From: Carallia brachiata
Lineage: Eukaryota > Streptophyta > Magnoliopsida > Malpighiales > Rhizophoraceae
Assembly (NCBI GenBank): GCA_021464245.1
Contig: JADCRB010000028.1
Coordinates: 1,359,870-1,423,869, forward strand
Length of the DNA stretch: 64,000 bases
Direction of reading: 5' to 3'
The translations under genes were made by a program, and so were the position numbers. Under the pieces are notes generated by a model. It had not been told where the DNA came from. It worked only from the letters and a program-made list of their open reading frames with translations, and searched no databases. This document shows, one piece after another, positions 37,640 through 49,560 of this stretch (position 1 is its first letter; every line of letters starts with the position of its first letter).

Positions 37640-38165
37640 CTCGGGGACAAACAAGCTTCCTTTAACCAAACAACCACGGGTGCGGGCGACGGGACGGCCA
37701 GTGGACTCCGGCCGGCGAAGGGACCTTCGGTGAGACGTCCGGCTGGTGGTTGCGTCACCGTCGGCGACAAGAGTAACGTGAAAGACGGTGAGAAGGAGTT
37801 TCGCGATTGTCCGGCGACAATCGGGCGAGCTTCCGGGGACGAAACGACGAGTTGTGGGTTGGGAAACGTAGATGGGATGCTGGGGAATCGGTTTCTGGTG
37901 GTTTCGAGGTCCGTCGCTGAGTGAAGGCGACGGAATCGGCGAGGGAACGACGGCTGGGATCTTCGGTCTTCCCTCGATCCGCAAGTTTCCGGCAAGATTT
38001 CCGGCGCGTGGATGCCGGAATCGGGGAGATTGGCGATCTGCGCTTCAGATGGTGGTGTCCGGAGACTGAACGGCTTCTGGTGGCGGCGCGTGTGGCGGCG
38101 CGTGGTGGCCGGTGGCGGCGGTCCGGCAAAACTCTGGCCAACTTCCGGCAACTCCTGTTTCTGCA
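37640..38165 (-). other. GC-rich segment in the copia 5' leader
   Basis: Between the primer-binding site and gag lies a block of about 525 bases that is strikingly GC-rich in an otherwise AT-rich window. On the minus strand it is open for 185 codons (38166-37609) and rich in Pro, Arg, Ser and Thr. Overlapping frames are open too, as often happens in GC-rich DNA. No domain was recognised. It may be normal leader for this element family or a captured host fragment. Confidence 0.6.
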
Positions 38166-38299
38166 ATTTAGTTCAGATATCCGCTTTGATATCTGACAGT
38201 GACAATAATATTTGTTTCGTTTTCAGCTCGAGCTAACTTGACAAAATTTCTTATTATTGATCAACTGATCTAAAACTCGGTAACGACGCCTTCTCGATC

Positions 38300-38317
38300 G
38301 ACCAGCTCTTATACCAC
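38300..38317 (-). other. Copia primer-binding site
   Basis: Directly inside the 5' LTR the minus strand reads GTGGTATAAGAGC. This matches the usual TGGTATCAGAGC complement of initiator tRNA-Met, with one change (C to A). Confidence 0.85.
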
Positions 38318-38523
38318 TGTTAGCTTTAATTAATTTAATACTACGACTTTATTAATTGAATAATGTCACACAATAATAATGAGAAGCACACCCATAAAAC
38401 ATAAATCACACGTCCTTATATACTAATAAAACACAATCCTAATTCTACCCGAATATGAAACAAACTAACAACCAAGTTCTACTTAAACAATAATTAAGAA
38501 TTAAATCTGGATTAACTTCAACA
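38318..38523 (-). repeat. Copia 5' LTR
   Basis: 206 bp, TG..CA. It is the upstream LTR of the leftward element, next to the primer-binding site. Confidence 0.93.
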
Positions 38524-40404
38524 AATTGGTCTAATTTTTCCTGTCTAACCTTAGACAAACTCAAGCTACGTGGCACTTTCATAGAGAGTCAGTTGTCAGA
38601 ATAGTTGAAATTTAAAAATGACCAAAACTCCTAGCCATATGCTAGCCTCGAATGACCTTCACTATGAATGTCAGCATTCGTCGCCACTATTCTAAGCTCC
38701 ATATTGTGTATAATTAGTACTTATATAATATTTCAGAAAATGTTAATGACATATGTTTTTGTCACACTATTCGTTTATACTGTAATAATGTCTATATTTT
38801 TGTAACAATAATTATATTTTTCACAACAAAAATTTATACTTTATTTTTTTATTACAAAAAATATAATTATTGTTGTAAAAAATATGTGTTATTACAGTAT
38901 GATTGAATTGTATGACAAAACATGTATGCCCATGTAACAGTGTCCATAATATTTATAGTTTATATATTTGTTTATCGTACTCATTCAATTTTTTTTTTTT
39001 TGTGTTAAATACTATGAAAACGTAAACAATAATTTTAGTATTGAAAAGTTATATTTATTTTTCTATAAACAAATATATTACTCACATATTATATTTTTCC
39101 TTTTAAAATTATGATCAATATTATATTTAAAGGATTTTTAACTCATATAAAAATTAACGTCTTATATAAAAATACTTCCTAAAATACAATTTTCTTTAAA
39201 TGCCTATTATCTTTTATTAAATTTTTTTATCACAATATTTACACCATTCATATGAACTATATAATATAAATAAATTCTTTAATTCATGCATAAAATAAAT
39301 TTCATATGTCTATGTGTGTGTACATACACATAATACTTATTGATTATGTAATATTACATTTTATATATTAATATTTTGTATATAATATTTATATGCATTT
39401 AATTTTCATATAATTATATTAAATACCGATTTTATCAGTTAAACCAACTAGTTTAACTTTAAACTATTAATTTGTTCGATTCGATAGCCGATTCGATTAT
39501 AATAACCTTGATTTATAGACAGATAACTCAAACATGACGGGATACACACAATGCACTGGCCATTTGTCTATGATTTTCCCACAAGCTTTTCTTTTTTGTA
39601 ATTTTTTTTTTCTGTCATAAGAATGATTTTAAAATACTAATAAAATAATATGGATCGTCGAATAATAGAATTTATATATAAAAAAAGATAAATTGTCATT
39701 TATCGTTGAATAAGACTGCTTTGTTACTTATTACTAATTAAGTATAGTCATATTGTTTTACTCTTTTCCTTTTTATGTTGTATTTAAAACTTGACAAAGC
39801 CCATGATGAGCTGGATGCTTTTGATCTTTACTATATATAAAAGACGAATAACCTGATTATATCATCATATTTTTCTTATAATGTGAAAGAAGCTTATAGA
39901 AAAAAATTAATTTTAATACTACCTTTGGTTTTTCTCCTTGGACTGAACCTCCCTTCTCCCTCTTAATGACAACAAATGTAGCACTAAGACCAACCCGATT
40001 GATTCATTGAGCATTCTAGATGGACCGGTCACGAGGAGCAGAACAAAGAAGCTAAAGGAGACTTTAAGTGCTTTGGTCGATGAAGCTTGGACACAAGCAA
40101 CGTGCGTGAAAGTTAGAGTGGAGCAAATGGTATTGCTTAGATGTCAAGTAATACATTTGAAGATCGAGGTAGTCTGGTGGTTTATGTCAACATGATTTGA
40201 GTGCAAGAGGGTAAGTTTGGGCTGACATGAGTGATTAGACTGAGTGCATACAAGTCTATGTGTGAACTAATTTAGATTGTTGACTTTAGAGTTCTAATTA
40301 TTGTTATGATCTGGACTTCTTAAATAAAGCCTATACCTAGTCTAAATAGTAGCTTTTGTTTTGAAACTTTAGCTAATGAGTTTGCTTACATAAAGGCATA
40401 CAAG
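38524..40404. other. AT-rich spacer with a possible gypsy tail
   Basis: Mostly A/T sequence without genes. At 39985-40195 on the plus strand a short open frame reads 'SILDGPVTRSRTKKLKETLSALV'. This resembles the 'GP.TRSRAK' segment found in gypsy polyproteins, so it may be the relic of another gypsy element. No LTR could be assigned to it. Confidence 0.4.
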
Positions 40405-40948
40405 TAGGAGTGTTCACAATTTGGTTAACTAAATTGCACCACTATAACTATTTCCAAACTGAAAATTTCGGTTAGACAAAGTTGAAAATTGTTTTGAACG
40501 AAAAATTCGGTTAACTAAAAATTTTAATTCGGTTTTGGTTAACTGTTTAGTTAAATGAATTTAATACCAAAAAAATTAAAATTTTTATATAAATGTGAAA
40601 AAAAAAATTTAATATATTTTTTTTAAAAAATAAAATTATCATTATATATGTAATATAAATAAGTGATTATTTAAAATATAATAATATTTTATTAATATTT
40701 ATTTGTTAATAATAGTTGTATTAGTAATATTTTTTCTTATTATTAGAAAGAAAAATAAAAAAAGTGTATATAAATGAAATTTTAGTTCGGTTCGATTAAC
40801 TACAGTTTTTTACATAGAAACTGAAGCTAAATTGAAAATTTCCATTTTTTTTTTCGATTCAATTAACTAATTATAAATGAAAATTTGGTTCAATGCAATT
40901 TGGTTTTCTCAGTTAACTGAAATTTTCAATTTTTTTTGAACACCCCTA
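40405..40948. mobile_element. hAT-like MITE
   Basis: 544 bp with terminal inverted repeats TAGGAGTGTTCA and TGAACACCCCTA. It is flanked by an imperfect 8-bp duplication, CATACAAG (40397-40404) and CATGTAAG (40949-40956). An 8-bp duplication with TAGGGGTGTTCA-type ends fits non-autonomous hAT elements. The interior is made of repeated 'cggttaact' words and has no coding capacity. Confidence 0.75.
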
Positions 40949-42280
40949 CATGTAAGACTCTTTTGATTTTAGAGAATTGATATTTTGATAAAGAAGAACA
41001 TCATCATTCTTTTGGTTTCAAGAGCCAATCTCTGAACTTGTCAAGGAAATCCTTCCTTGTGCCGTTCATTCTAAACTGGTCACCCTCCTTTTTCCTTTTA
41101 TAAGGTACGATGTTTATCAAATCTCTTTATGCCTTTGGTTTGCGTCTTTTTTGGACGTTTGGTCAAGGTTCTTTTAAACTTGACTTGACTTTTCTTGGAT
41201 TGTAACTCCAATCCTATTTGTGGGTCTTTTGGTGTCATCCGAGGGGTTCGCGTCTTTTTATAGCCGTTGGGTCTTCTAGTGCTATTCATGCAGTTTGCGT
41301 CAATTGCTATCAAAGTTTAGACCCTAGGTCAGGTTTGTGTATCTTTAATATATTTGTATATTTGATTCCTTCATTTTGTTCTTTGTGTCTTATACTCGAA
41401 AATTAAAAAAAAAACCCTAAGATATTATTTGTTCTTGTTCTTTGTTCTTTACTCTTCGTTATTGTTTGTGTACTTTGCTGAAAAAAATGAAAAAAAAAAA
41501 TCTAGTTTGTTCTTTGATTCGTGTGTCCTCTGATTTTTGGTAGTATGTGGTGTTTGTCCCTTCCCTAGAATTATTTCTCTCTTCAAAACCCTAACCCTAG
41601 CAGCCATTCTTTTGGTATTCTTTAATCCCCAATTCGGCCATCCCTAAAATCTTAATTCCCAAGTCCCTTATAATCCCTAATGTTAGTGTCTTCTAGCCTT
41701 TTGATTGTTTTGTGTTTTTCTACAAAAGTTTTGAAAAAAAAAAAAAAAGGTTGTTGGTCATGCAAAAAGGAAAGAAGAAAAGGAGTTGTAGAAGTGATGA
41801 GAAAAAAAAAAAAACACAGACAGAAAAATTCTATTGTAGTACTCGTTAACAGGAACTTCCACTGGGTGTTTTTGAAAATTTTGGAAGCTCAAAAAAAGTG
41901 GGCCATAAAAATCCCATTGCAATACCCTTTGATGGGCACTTCCATGGGATATTGCTAGAACTTTTGGAAAAATAAAAATTTCTTTCTTTCTCTTTCCTAA
42001 CTTAAACCAACCCCTTTCCTTAGTTGTTTTCCTTGATTGTTGAGTTCTAATTGCTACAAGGAGTTGAAGAATTGACCTTGATTGAGTTGTTGGCTCCAAA
42101 AGGGCTTAGAGCGAAGAACAATTGAGTGGTAAAAGGCAAGAGTTTGAGTTGTATTGGAGAGAAAAACCAAATTGAATTGTGTGCAAACATGAGGGTTGAG
42201 TGTCATGTGTGAGGAGTGGAGTGCAAACACGTGAGGGCGTGTTTGTGAGGTCCTTTCTAACATAGGTTTGCAAGTTTAAA
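40949..42280. other. Presumed 5' region of gypsy element A
   Basis: No gene recognised. Since gag of element A starts at about 42281, its 5' LTR and leader should lie here. The LTR edges and primer-binding site cannot be set because the 3' LTR is beyond the window. Confidence 0.35.
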
Positions 42281-44179
42281 CATGTCTTCAGTCTATGGCA
42301 AAGGTGTTTTAGACGAAGGAACAACAAATAAATCATTTATGACCATAGCCACGCAACAATAATTTGAGCGCTTAATCATGGATTTTGGTAAAATGCAAGA
42401 TAGAACTGAAAGGCAAGAGGTTGCCATAGCCACTTTGCAATGGGGGTAGCCCCAAACAGTCCTAATGCATGTGGGAATGGTGAACAAGAGTATGAAGCTG
42501 ACTTTGAAGATGAATTCATTGAAGATGAGCCTCTAACTATAGTATGGGCAGACTGACACATGGTAGAGATAAAAGAAGTAGACGTGAAGTTCGCTATTGA
42601 GGTAGAGGGGATAGGAAAATTGGGAGATGAGAAGATAGACAAGATCGCAACCTTGTAAGCATCAAGTTGAAGATTCCTCCATTTCAAGGCAAAAGCAATC
42701 TCGATGCTTACTTGGAGTGGGAAAAGAAGGTGGAACTTGTGTTTGACTACCATGATTACTCTAAAAAGAAGAAGGTAAAGTTGGCAACTGTTGAGTTCAC
42801 TAATTATGTCATAGTTTGGTAGGATCAGTTGGTGCTTAATTGCCAAAGGAGTTGTGAGCATCCTATTGACACTTGAGAGGAAACGAAGGCTGTTATGAGG
42901 AAATGGTTTGTTCCATCACATTACTATAGTGACCTCTATGAAAGGCTTCAAAGCCTTACCCAAGCATCCAAGAGTGTGGAGGAGTACCATAAGGAGATGG
43001 AGATAGCTATAATTTGTACCCATGTGGAAGAAGATAGAGAAGCTGCAATGGCTAGATTCTTGCAAGGATTGAATTGGGACATTGCCAATGTAGTGGAGTT
43101 GCAACATTAAGTGGAGATAGAGGATATGGTGCATATGGCCACGAAGGTAGAAAATGAAGCGCACTACTACACATCTAGAGCAAAATTTGGATTTGCCTAC
43201 CACATGGAAGCCAAATTGGAGTAAAAAGGATGACAAAACCATTTTCAAGCCTAAGATTGAAATTTCTTAAGGCAAAAGAAGTGGAAACTAGCAAAGAGAA
43301 GAGCAAAGCCAAGACTTCCCAAGATAAGAACCACGACATTAAGTGTTTTTTATGCTGCTTGGGGAGAGGGCACATTGCCTCACAATGCCCTAACAAACAT
43401 GCTATGGTTATAAAAGAGGATGGAGAAAATCAAATCCAAGGCTGATTCAAATGATGATTCTATGCCACTTTTGGATGATGTTGATGATGGAGTGGAGTAC
43501 CCGGTTGATGGTGAAATGTTAGTAGCTTGAAGAGCTTTGAATGTTGAAGTAAAGGAAGACGATAAAGCAGCAGAACAAAATCATTCATATGAGATGTCAT
43601 ATCCAAAATAAGGTATGTAGTACGATTATTGATGGTGGTAGTTGTACTAACATGACTAGCACTTTGCTAGTAAAGAAATTGAGTTTGCTTACAACCAAGC
43701 ACCGAAGGTCGTATAAGCTTCAATAGCTCAATGATAGTGGGCAAGGTGAAAGTGAACAAGCAAGGGTTGATTTCCGTTTCTATTGGGCATTTCAAGCATG
43801 AGATGTTGTGTGATATGATACCAATACAAGATGGACACTTGCTACTTGGTCGCACATGGTAATAAAATCGGAAGCTGACCTATGAAGGCTTTAAAAATCG
43901 ATACATATTCACAATGGATGGGAAATTGATTACTCTTGTACCTTTGAGTACAAGACAAGTATATGAATATCAGTTGAAAGTAGAAAGAGAGAGTGACAAC
44001 AACGATCAAAAGAATGAGTTAAAAGTGAGAGCAAAGCAAAAGGGGAACAATCTGAGAGTTGTGAAAAGATTGAGAGAATTACAAATGGTGAGACGAGCGG
44101 CCAAAAAGAGAGGAAGTCATTGACTGTTATAGCAAAATAAAGAGTCGAGGTTGCCTACTTGGCCGAGACACCTATGGTC
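42281..44179 (+). pseudogene. Gypsy element A, gag and protease part
   Basis: From about ATG 42285 a frame full of stops and slips encodes gag. Recognisable are 'MDFGKMQDRTERQEVAIATL' (42378 on), 'VPSHYYSDLYERLQSLTQ' to 'RFLQGLNWDIANVVELQH' (42895-43110) and a zinc knuckle 'CFLCCLGRGHIASQC' (about 43350-43390). A retroviral-type aspartic protease follows, with 'IIDGGSCTNM' (about 43630), where the usual D-G/S-G/A motif is recognisable. The open stretch 43914-44123 is the protease-RT linker. The element is cut at 44179 by the LINE and resumes at 62432. The gag and RT resemble plant chromovirus types. Confidence 0.8.
44165..44179 (+). repeat. Target-site duplication of the LINE, left copy
   Basis: GAGACACCTATGGTC, repeated exactly at 62432-62446. 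Confidence 0.9.
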
Positions 44180-44362
44180 TATCTTCACCTTCACATATGT
44201 TGTAGGTCTTTCCTTGCCATTTTAGAGTGTGCGAGTTCTCTATGCATTGTCTAGGTATTCCATATCTCCTTAAGACTCTGTGTCTATCTTTAGAGTTTTT
44301 TTTTTTATATCGACACTGTTATTATTTAGAGTTGTGAGTTTTTTTTTTCTATTGATTGAGTT

Positions 44363-45300
44363 ATGAATAAAGCTACAAACCCTATTCTTAACGAATCAGA
44401 CGACCCTATTGAGATTTCATTAGAGGGGGTTCAGAATGAGTTAAGAGAAAGGTGTTTTAGACTCATTGGTACTCTTGGGTCAGAAAAATCCTTCAATACA
44501 TGAGCCCTGTTTAATACAATGCAAATTATCAGGAAGCCATGTAAAGCTATGTCAACACCTTAAATAGATCATTACCTATTTAGTTTTATGTTCTAGAGGA
44601 GTAGGGATAGGGAGGCAATGCTCAATGAGGCTCCATCAATTCTCGATAAAAGTGTGCTTATTCTAGAGGAGGCAATGGGTAATTAGTAACCATCATGACT
44701 TCATCTTTTTTATGTCTAGTTCTAAGTTAGAGCTTATGACCTTCCCCCTAATGCAATTACTAAGCAAATTGCTATGTCTATGTGAATAGGGTTGGGGAAT
44801 TTTCGGAAGTGGATTCTAGATTAATTGGTCATTGGGGAGACACTTACATTTTTGGGTTCGTATTGATGTTAGAAATCCATTGTCGAGGGGTACAAAGGTT
44901 AAGACTAGCAATGGATATGTCATCTAGATTCCGTTTAAGTATGAGTGGCTTCCCAATTTTGCTATCAATGTGGTTCTTTCAATCATCTTGTTAAGGATTG
45001 TAAGTTGATTAATGAGTCTGGGTCTCCAAATGCACATTTTAATTTGTAGGGATTGCCTTTTGGGGATATTATGCGTGCGTCTTTAGTGAACAAAGTTAAT
45101 ATTATAGTAGAAGTAGCTAATGTTCATCGTAGTTGGAACAATCAAGGTTGCTTTTCATCTGGTAAGCCAATGCAAAAAGTAGGAGAGGCGTCTTATGGAG
45201 TTAAGAAAGTGCGATCAGATACGGGTTCCATGATGGTTGAGAATTATCAAAAAGGAAGCTTTGCTTTAGATTCCTATGGCTGATAATATGACGATGATCG
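44363..45300 (+). pseudogene. LINE ORF1 (gag-like, zinc knuckle)
   Basis: Starts ATGAATAAAGCT with 'NESDDPIEISLEGVQNELRE', 'RCFRLIGTLGSEKSF'. It continues in shifting frames with 'VGEFSEVDSRLIGHWGDTYI' (about 44790-44850) and a CCHC knuckle 'CYQCGSFNHLVKDC' (about 44967-45003). This is the plant L1 ORF1 type (DUF4283 plus zinc knuckle), which binds the element RNA. Several stops and frameshifts are present. Confidence 0.7.
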
Positions 45301-45813
45301 AGGAACAGTTGGATAATATTCAATTAATGGATTTGAATGTCGAGATTCAAGAAAATGACGTACATCTACTAGTTTTTTAAATTAGCTGGCAGTTAATTGC
45401 ATAAGAAGCAAAGGCAAGGCTCCAGCTAGACAGGTGGATGGGACTCTATGTGTTAATGCTTTGGCTTTGGGCTTGGAGTTCAATAGTTCTAATCAGGCCT
45501 ATGTCGTTTCTTCTGTTCTTAACTCTTTTAATGTTGGTCCTCTTTCTAGGCCAATTCTTAAAGAGCCCAGCTCTGCCCCCACTTCGTTAGTTCAGTTATA
45601 AATAGAAAACATTATACTCAACGAGGGGTTGTATTTCAACATAGAGAATATATGTCTGTTGCTGGGAGGCACAAGATTTCATAATTGAGAAGTGCCCAAA
45701 GGATAGGGGGTGGACGGAAAGAGGCAGAAGAGGAATGAGACCTTGGAGTACTTGGTTTCTATTGGCAATGAATCACAAACGGTGGAGGGTACCAAGCAGC
45801 CCCTTTGAGGGCA

Positions 45814-46400
45814 ATGAATATCTTAAGTTGGAACTTCCAGGGATTGGGAACACCCCTTGTAGTTTAGAGAATAAAGAAGTTATGCAAGCTTTATGTCCCA
45901 GGGCCTATTTTCCTTATGGAAAAAACGGCTTAAAGCGAGTGAGATTAAAAAGTAAAAAAAAAAAAAAACTATGTTTTGGCAATGGTGTTTATATAGATTG
46001 TTTGGGTTCTGGCTGTGGTCGTTCTAGAGGTTTGGCTCTACTTTGGGAAGATTCCTTTATTGTTGATAAGTTGGCTCTTTCTGGGCATCATATTGATTCT
46101 TGGTTGAGGATGGACGGGGAATGGTTGTGTGGCATTTTTCGGGTCTACATGACTGGCCAGAAGATAGTGATAAGTTCCAAACATGGGATCTTCTAAAACA
46201 GTTGAGTGAAAGGAGATGTAGCAATTGGCTTTGTGGGGAAGACATCAATGAGATAATATATTCTTTTGAAAAGAGAAGGGGGCAGCTTCGATCTCCTGAG
46301 TTTATGGATAAGTTCAAAACAGTTATCCAAGATTGTTGTTTAATTGAGCTTAATTACCAAGGCCTTAAGTACAGTTAGACAAATGGGTGATCAGGAGAGG
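45814..46400 (+). pseudogene. LINE endonuclease domain
   Basis: Starts ATGAATATCTTAAGTTGGAAC, the classic 'MNILSWN..GLG' opening of plant L1 ORF2. It continues with 'GRSRGLALLW' (about 46018-46050), 'GHHIDSWL' and 'TWDLLKQLSERRCSNWLCGEDINEI' (about 46180-46255). This is an AP-type endonuclease that nicks the target DNA. The usual 'GDFNE' motif appears as 'GEDINE', and frames change more than once, so it is inactive. Confidence 0.75.
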
Positions 46401-46799
46401 ACAATATTCAAGAAAGGTTAGATAGATTCTTTGCAACCACAGGTTTTTTTTAGAAGTATCCATCTGTCTTGGTTAAACATTTGTTCAAATAGTGGTCAGA
46501 TTATAACACATTACTCATTAGCTTTGATCACAATGTCTTTTTTGGCCAAAAGAAAAGACCATTTTCTTTCAAAAATATGTGGTAACAAAATGAAAATTGT
46601 GAGAAGGTGGTGGTCGAAGCTTGAAGCTAGGAAAGGGATTAGTTTCTATTTGAGAATCTTTGGGTATAGTTTCTTTTTGTAGCAATGAATTGGTCACTTG
46701 GAGCAAAGCTAATTTTCCACATGTGAAGAATGAATTACCAAGGCTGAGATGCGATCAATAGTGTTTAGAAGGCCAACCTCCAACTCCTAATAGTTTAGA

Positions 46800-49560
46800 G
46801 TAGCTAAGAAGAACCCAATAGAATATTGATGTGTTGCTCAAATATGAGGAAATAATATGGGAGCAAAGGTCTGCAGCATGTTGGTTAAAGGAAGGGGACA
46901 AGAACGCGATGTATTTTCATTCGATAGACTGACGTAGTTGAAGACGAAACTCTATCTTTAAAATAATTAATGATAAAGGTACTCTTTATACGAATGAGGA
47001 TGAGGTGGCGGCTATAGTAACCTCGTATTTTGTGAATTTGTTCACTTCCCAAGGTCCATTTGAGATGCAGGTTGTTCTTGATAATGTGCCTTAATGAGTT
47101 AGTAGGGAGATGAATGACAAGCTAATGGTTCTATTTACACATGAGGAGGTTTTTATGGCATTAGATCAAATGCATTTGTCTAAAGCTCTTGGTTTAGATG
47201 AAACACTATTCCCTGACAGTGGTGCCAAAAACTTGACTGATAAAATCCTGCAAGCATAGAGCGCTGATCAGAGTAATGAAACCTGACGAGTACTCTAGGT
47301 GACGAGTTGAAGGGAATAAAAACTTAAATGTAATCTAAGCTATTTGACCAAAAAGTTGATGATTGTAAAAATTAATAAAAAAGAAAAACTATTAAATTAA
47401 ATTAAGCAATTTAATTAATTAAAAACTAGAGATAATTTAATTAAAAGTTCAACACATAATAAAGGGTACCAAAGCTATGGGTTTTCATCTAAAAGGGGAC
47501 AAATTAAATGAATTTTATGGAATGGTGATTTGAATGTCAATTCATCTTCTTTATTAAGGGTTCTTTGTCAAGTAACTCTAACCATATTCAATCTATTTGT
47601 GATATTCTCTCAAACTCACACAAAAATAGATTAAACCCATTAAGAACATAGAATTTTTAACGGTATTATATAAACTTATCCCATGTCTGACTCAAAGTTC
47701 ATATGTTTATCTATTTAGTGCACGATTCTTGTCTCATCTGTCAATCTCCTATGACTACTTTCATGGTGATCAGGAACAAAAGTATAATTAAGAACAAAAT
47801 AGATAAATTAAATTAAGTTCTCAATACATAACTGCAATAGAATCCAAAGAACATCTAAGTATCCACAAAAATTAAATAACCCAACACTAAAGTAGGCTAC
47901 ATCACTTTCACCCTCATTTAGGATTTTAGCCACTCATACTAAAAACCAAAGAACTAGTATTAAACATCATAAAGTTCAAAAGAAAAAAAAAGGGAAAGAA
48001 AAAGAATTGAAAAACTCGTATCTAACATTTTTGTGTTCCTTCCTTGCACTCTTTTTTTCTGTCTCTTTGCGTCTGTCTCTATGTTCTTGCGTTAAAAGTA
48101 TAGCCTCCAAGTCCCCTTCAATATTCTGTAACTTGCTTATTTATATTCCTCCCAAACACTAAAGGCAAAAGCTCTAAAATACCCAAATCAAAGTCAAAAA
48201 AGGATTTGTAAATTTTTGGACAATTTTACTCATAACTTCTAGCCCAATTCTTTACCTTGTCTAGGTAGAATCTAAATTTGGTAGAAATAGAAAAGTTGTA
48301 GCTATATCTCTTAGCTTTGATTTGGCTCAAGAATCAGGCAATTTTGACTTGTGTAGAGGCAGTTATGGCTGAAAAACTGAATAGTGTGCAAAGCTATGGA
48401 ATTCTACTCGAATTGAACCACAAATCAGCTTTCCAACCAAATCTTGGTTCCGTTCTTTTAGTTTTTGGCATGTTTCCAACTCTATCTGAACTTGATAGGT
48501 CCTTAGGACTTGCTTCAAATACTTCAATTTTGTCCATTTGTCGTATAAAATATAAAAAACCAATCGAAGTAAAATCTGCCAAAACTCATAATATTTACAT
48601 AAATAAACATCAAATTAAATGTGAAAATATGCATAAAACAAATGTAAATGTTAAACCTATCAATGGTAAGTCGGCATCTCTCTATCAATCTATGTGGCAT
48701 ATTGTGGGGGAAGATGTGATTTCTAAGGTGCTGGGAATTCTCAATTAGAGGCAGGATCCTAGTCCTTTAAATCATACTCACATATGTCTTATACCAAAGG
48801 TATCAATGTCATCTACTTGTAAAGACTTTTGGTCTATTAGTCTTTGCAATGTGGTTTCAAATTCATTACTAAAATGATAGCCAATAGGTTGAAATTGATC
48901 TTGCCAGAAATTATATCTAATACTCAAAATGCATTTGTGCTGGGTAGATTGATCATGGACAATGCCCTTGTTGTTTTTGAGGACTTCCACATGATGAGAA
49001 ATCAATACCATGGTAAGGATGGATACATGGCCTTAAAACTTGATATGAGTAAGGCATAGATAGAGTTGAGTCGAGTTTCTTGGAGGCAATTATGTTACAA
49101 ATCAGGTTTGACATGGAATTAATCCAATTCATAAGATGCGTTACTTCGGTTTCATATTCGATGTTGCTTAATGGTTTCCCTAGAGAGATGTTTCGGCCTT
49201 CTTGAAGATTAATGTAGGGAAACCTACTCTCTCCATACCTCTTTCTGTTGTGTGCAGAGGGTTTTTTTTTCCCAAATTAATTTGGCTTTCTAATTAGGTC
49301 AGCTTCACAGCTTGCCCGCGAGTCATGGGGGACTGGTTATTTAACCATCTTTTGTTTGCTAATGATTGCCTGATCCTTGCAGTAGCTAATATAAGGGAGG
49401 GTCTTTGGGTTAAGGAGATTCTGCATTGCTATGAGAAGGCTTCAGGACAAAAAATAAACTTGGAAAAAACTAAGTTGATGTTTAGCCAGAATGTGCTTGA
49501 AATGATAGAATTGCAGTTCAAAACCATTTTGGGATGATGACATGTGATGATATTCAGTGC
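46800..49560 (+). pseudogene. LINE reverse transcriptase, split and with a mutated active site
   Basis: The left part has '[13 protein letters not shown]' (about 46885) and 'MHLSKALGLDETLFP' (ending at 47212). The LTR fragment 47213-48676 interrupts. The right part resumes with 'YQSMWHIVGEDVISKVLGILN' (48683 on), 'CNVVSNSLLK', 'MIANRLKLILPEIISNTQNAF', 'DNALVVFEDFHMM' and 'LKLDMSKA'. The catalytic FADD box reads 'LLFANDCLIL', with Asn (AAT at 49361-49363) in place of the first Asp. With stops and frameshifts it cannot be active. Confidence 0.85.
47213..48676 (-). mobile_element. Gypsy-type LTR fragment with primer-binding region, in the LINE
   Basis: The insert interrupts the LINE reverse transcriptase between '..ETLFP' and 'LYQSMWHIVG'. 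On the minus strand it is an LTR of about 1.44 kb (48676-47234), TGCCGACTT...ATCAGTCA. It is followed by AGTTTTTGGCACCACTGTC (47233-47213), which matches the primer-binding region seen in element B (AGTTTTTGGTGTCGTTGCC). The sequence then goes straight back into the LINE. A normal solo LTR would not keep the primer-binding site. The body contains no real gene. Confidence 0.65.

Larger units (their letters stand above)
33144..38523 (-). mobile_element. Ty1/copia LTR retrotransposon, complete but defective
   Basis: The two 206-bp LTRs (33144-33349 and 38318-38523) start TGTTAGC and end CAACA. They differ at only about four bases, all within the first 30. The flanking 5-mers AATCG (33139-33143) and AATTG (38524-38528) are a near-perfect target duplication. 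Read on the minus strand, the order is LTR, primer-binding site, GC-rich leader, gag with zinc knuckle, integrase, reverse transcriptase, RNase H, polypurine tract, LTR. Integrase before reverse transcriptase defines Ty1/copia. Stops and frame changes break the polyprotein, so this copy could only move with proteins supplied by others. Lineage (short LTR, Ale/Ivana-like) is a guess. Confidence 0.93.

Noticed and set aside
37730..38236. Plus-strand frames in the GC-rich block
   Set aside because: Multiple overlapping frames are expected in GC-rich DNA. The minus-strand frame at least agrees with the element's orientation, and even that is uncertain.
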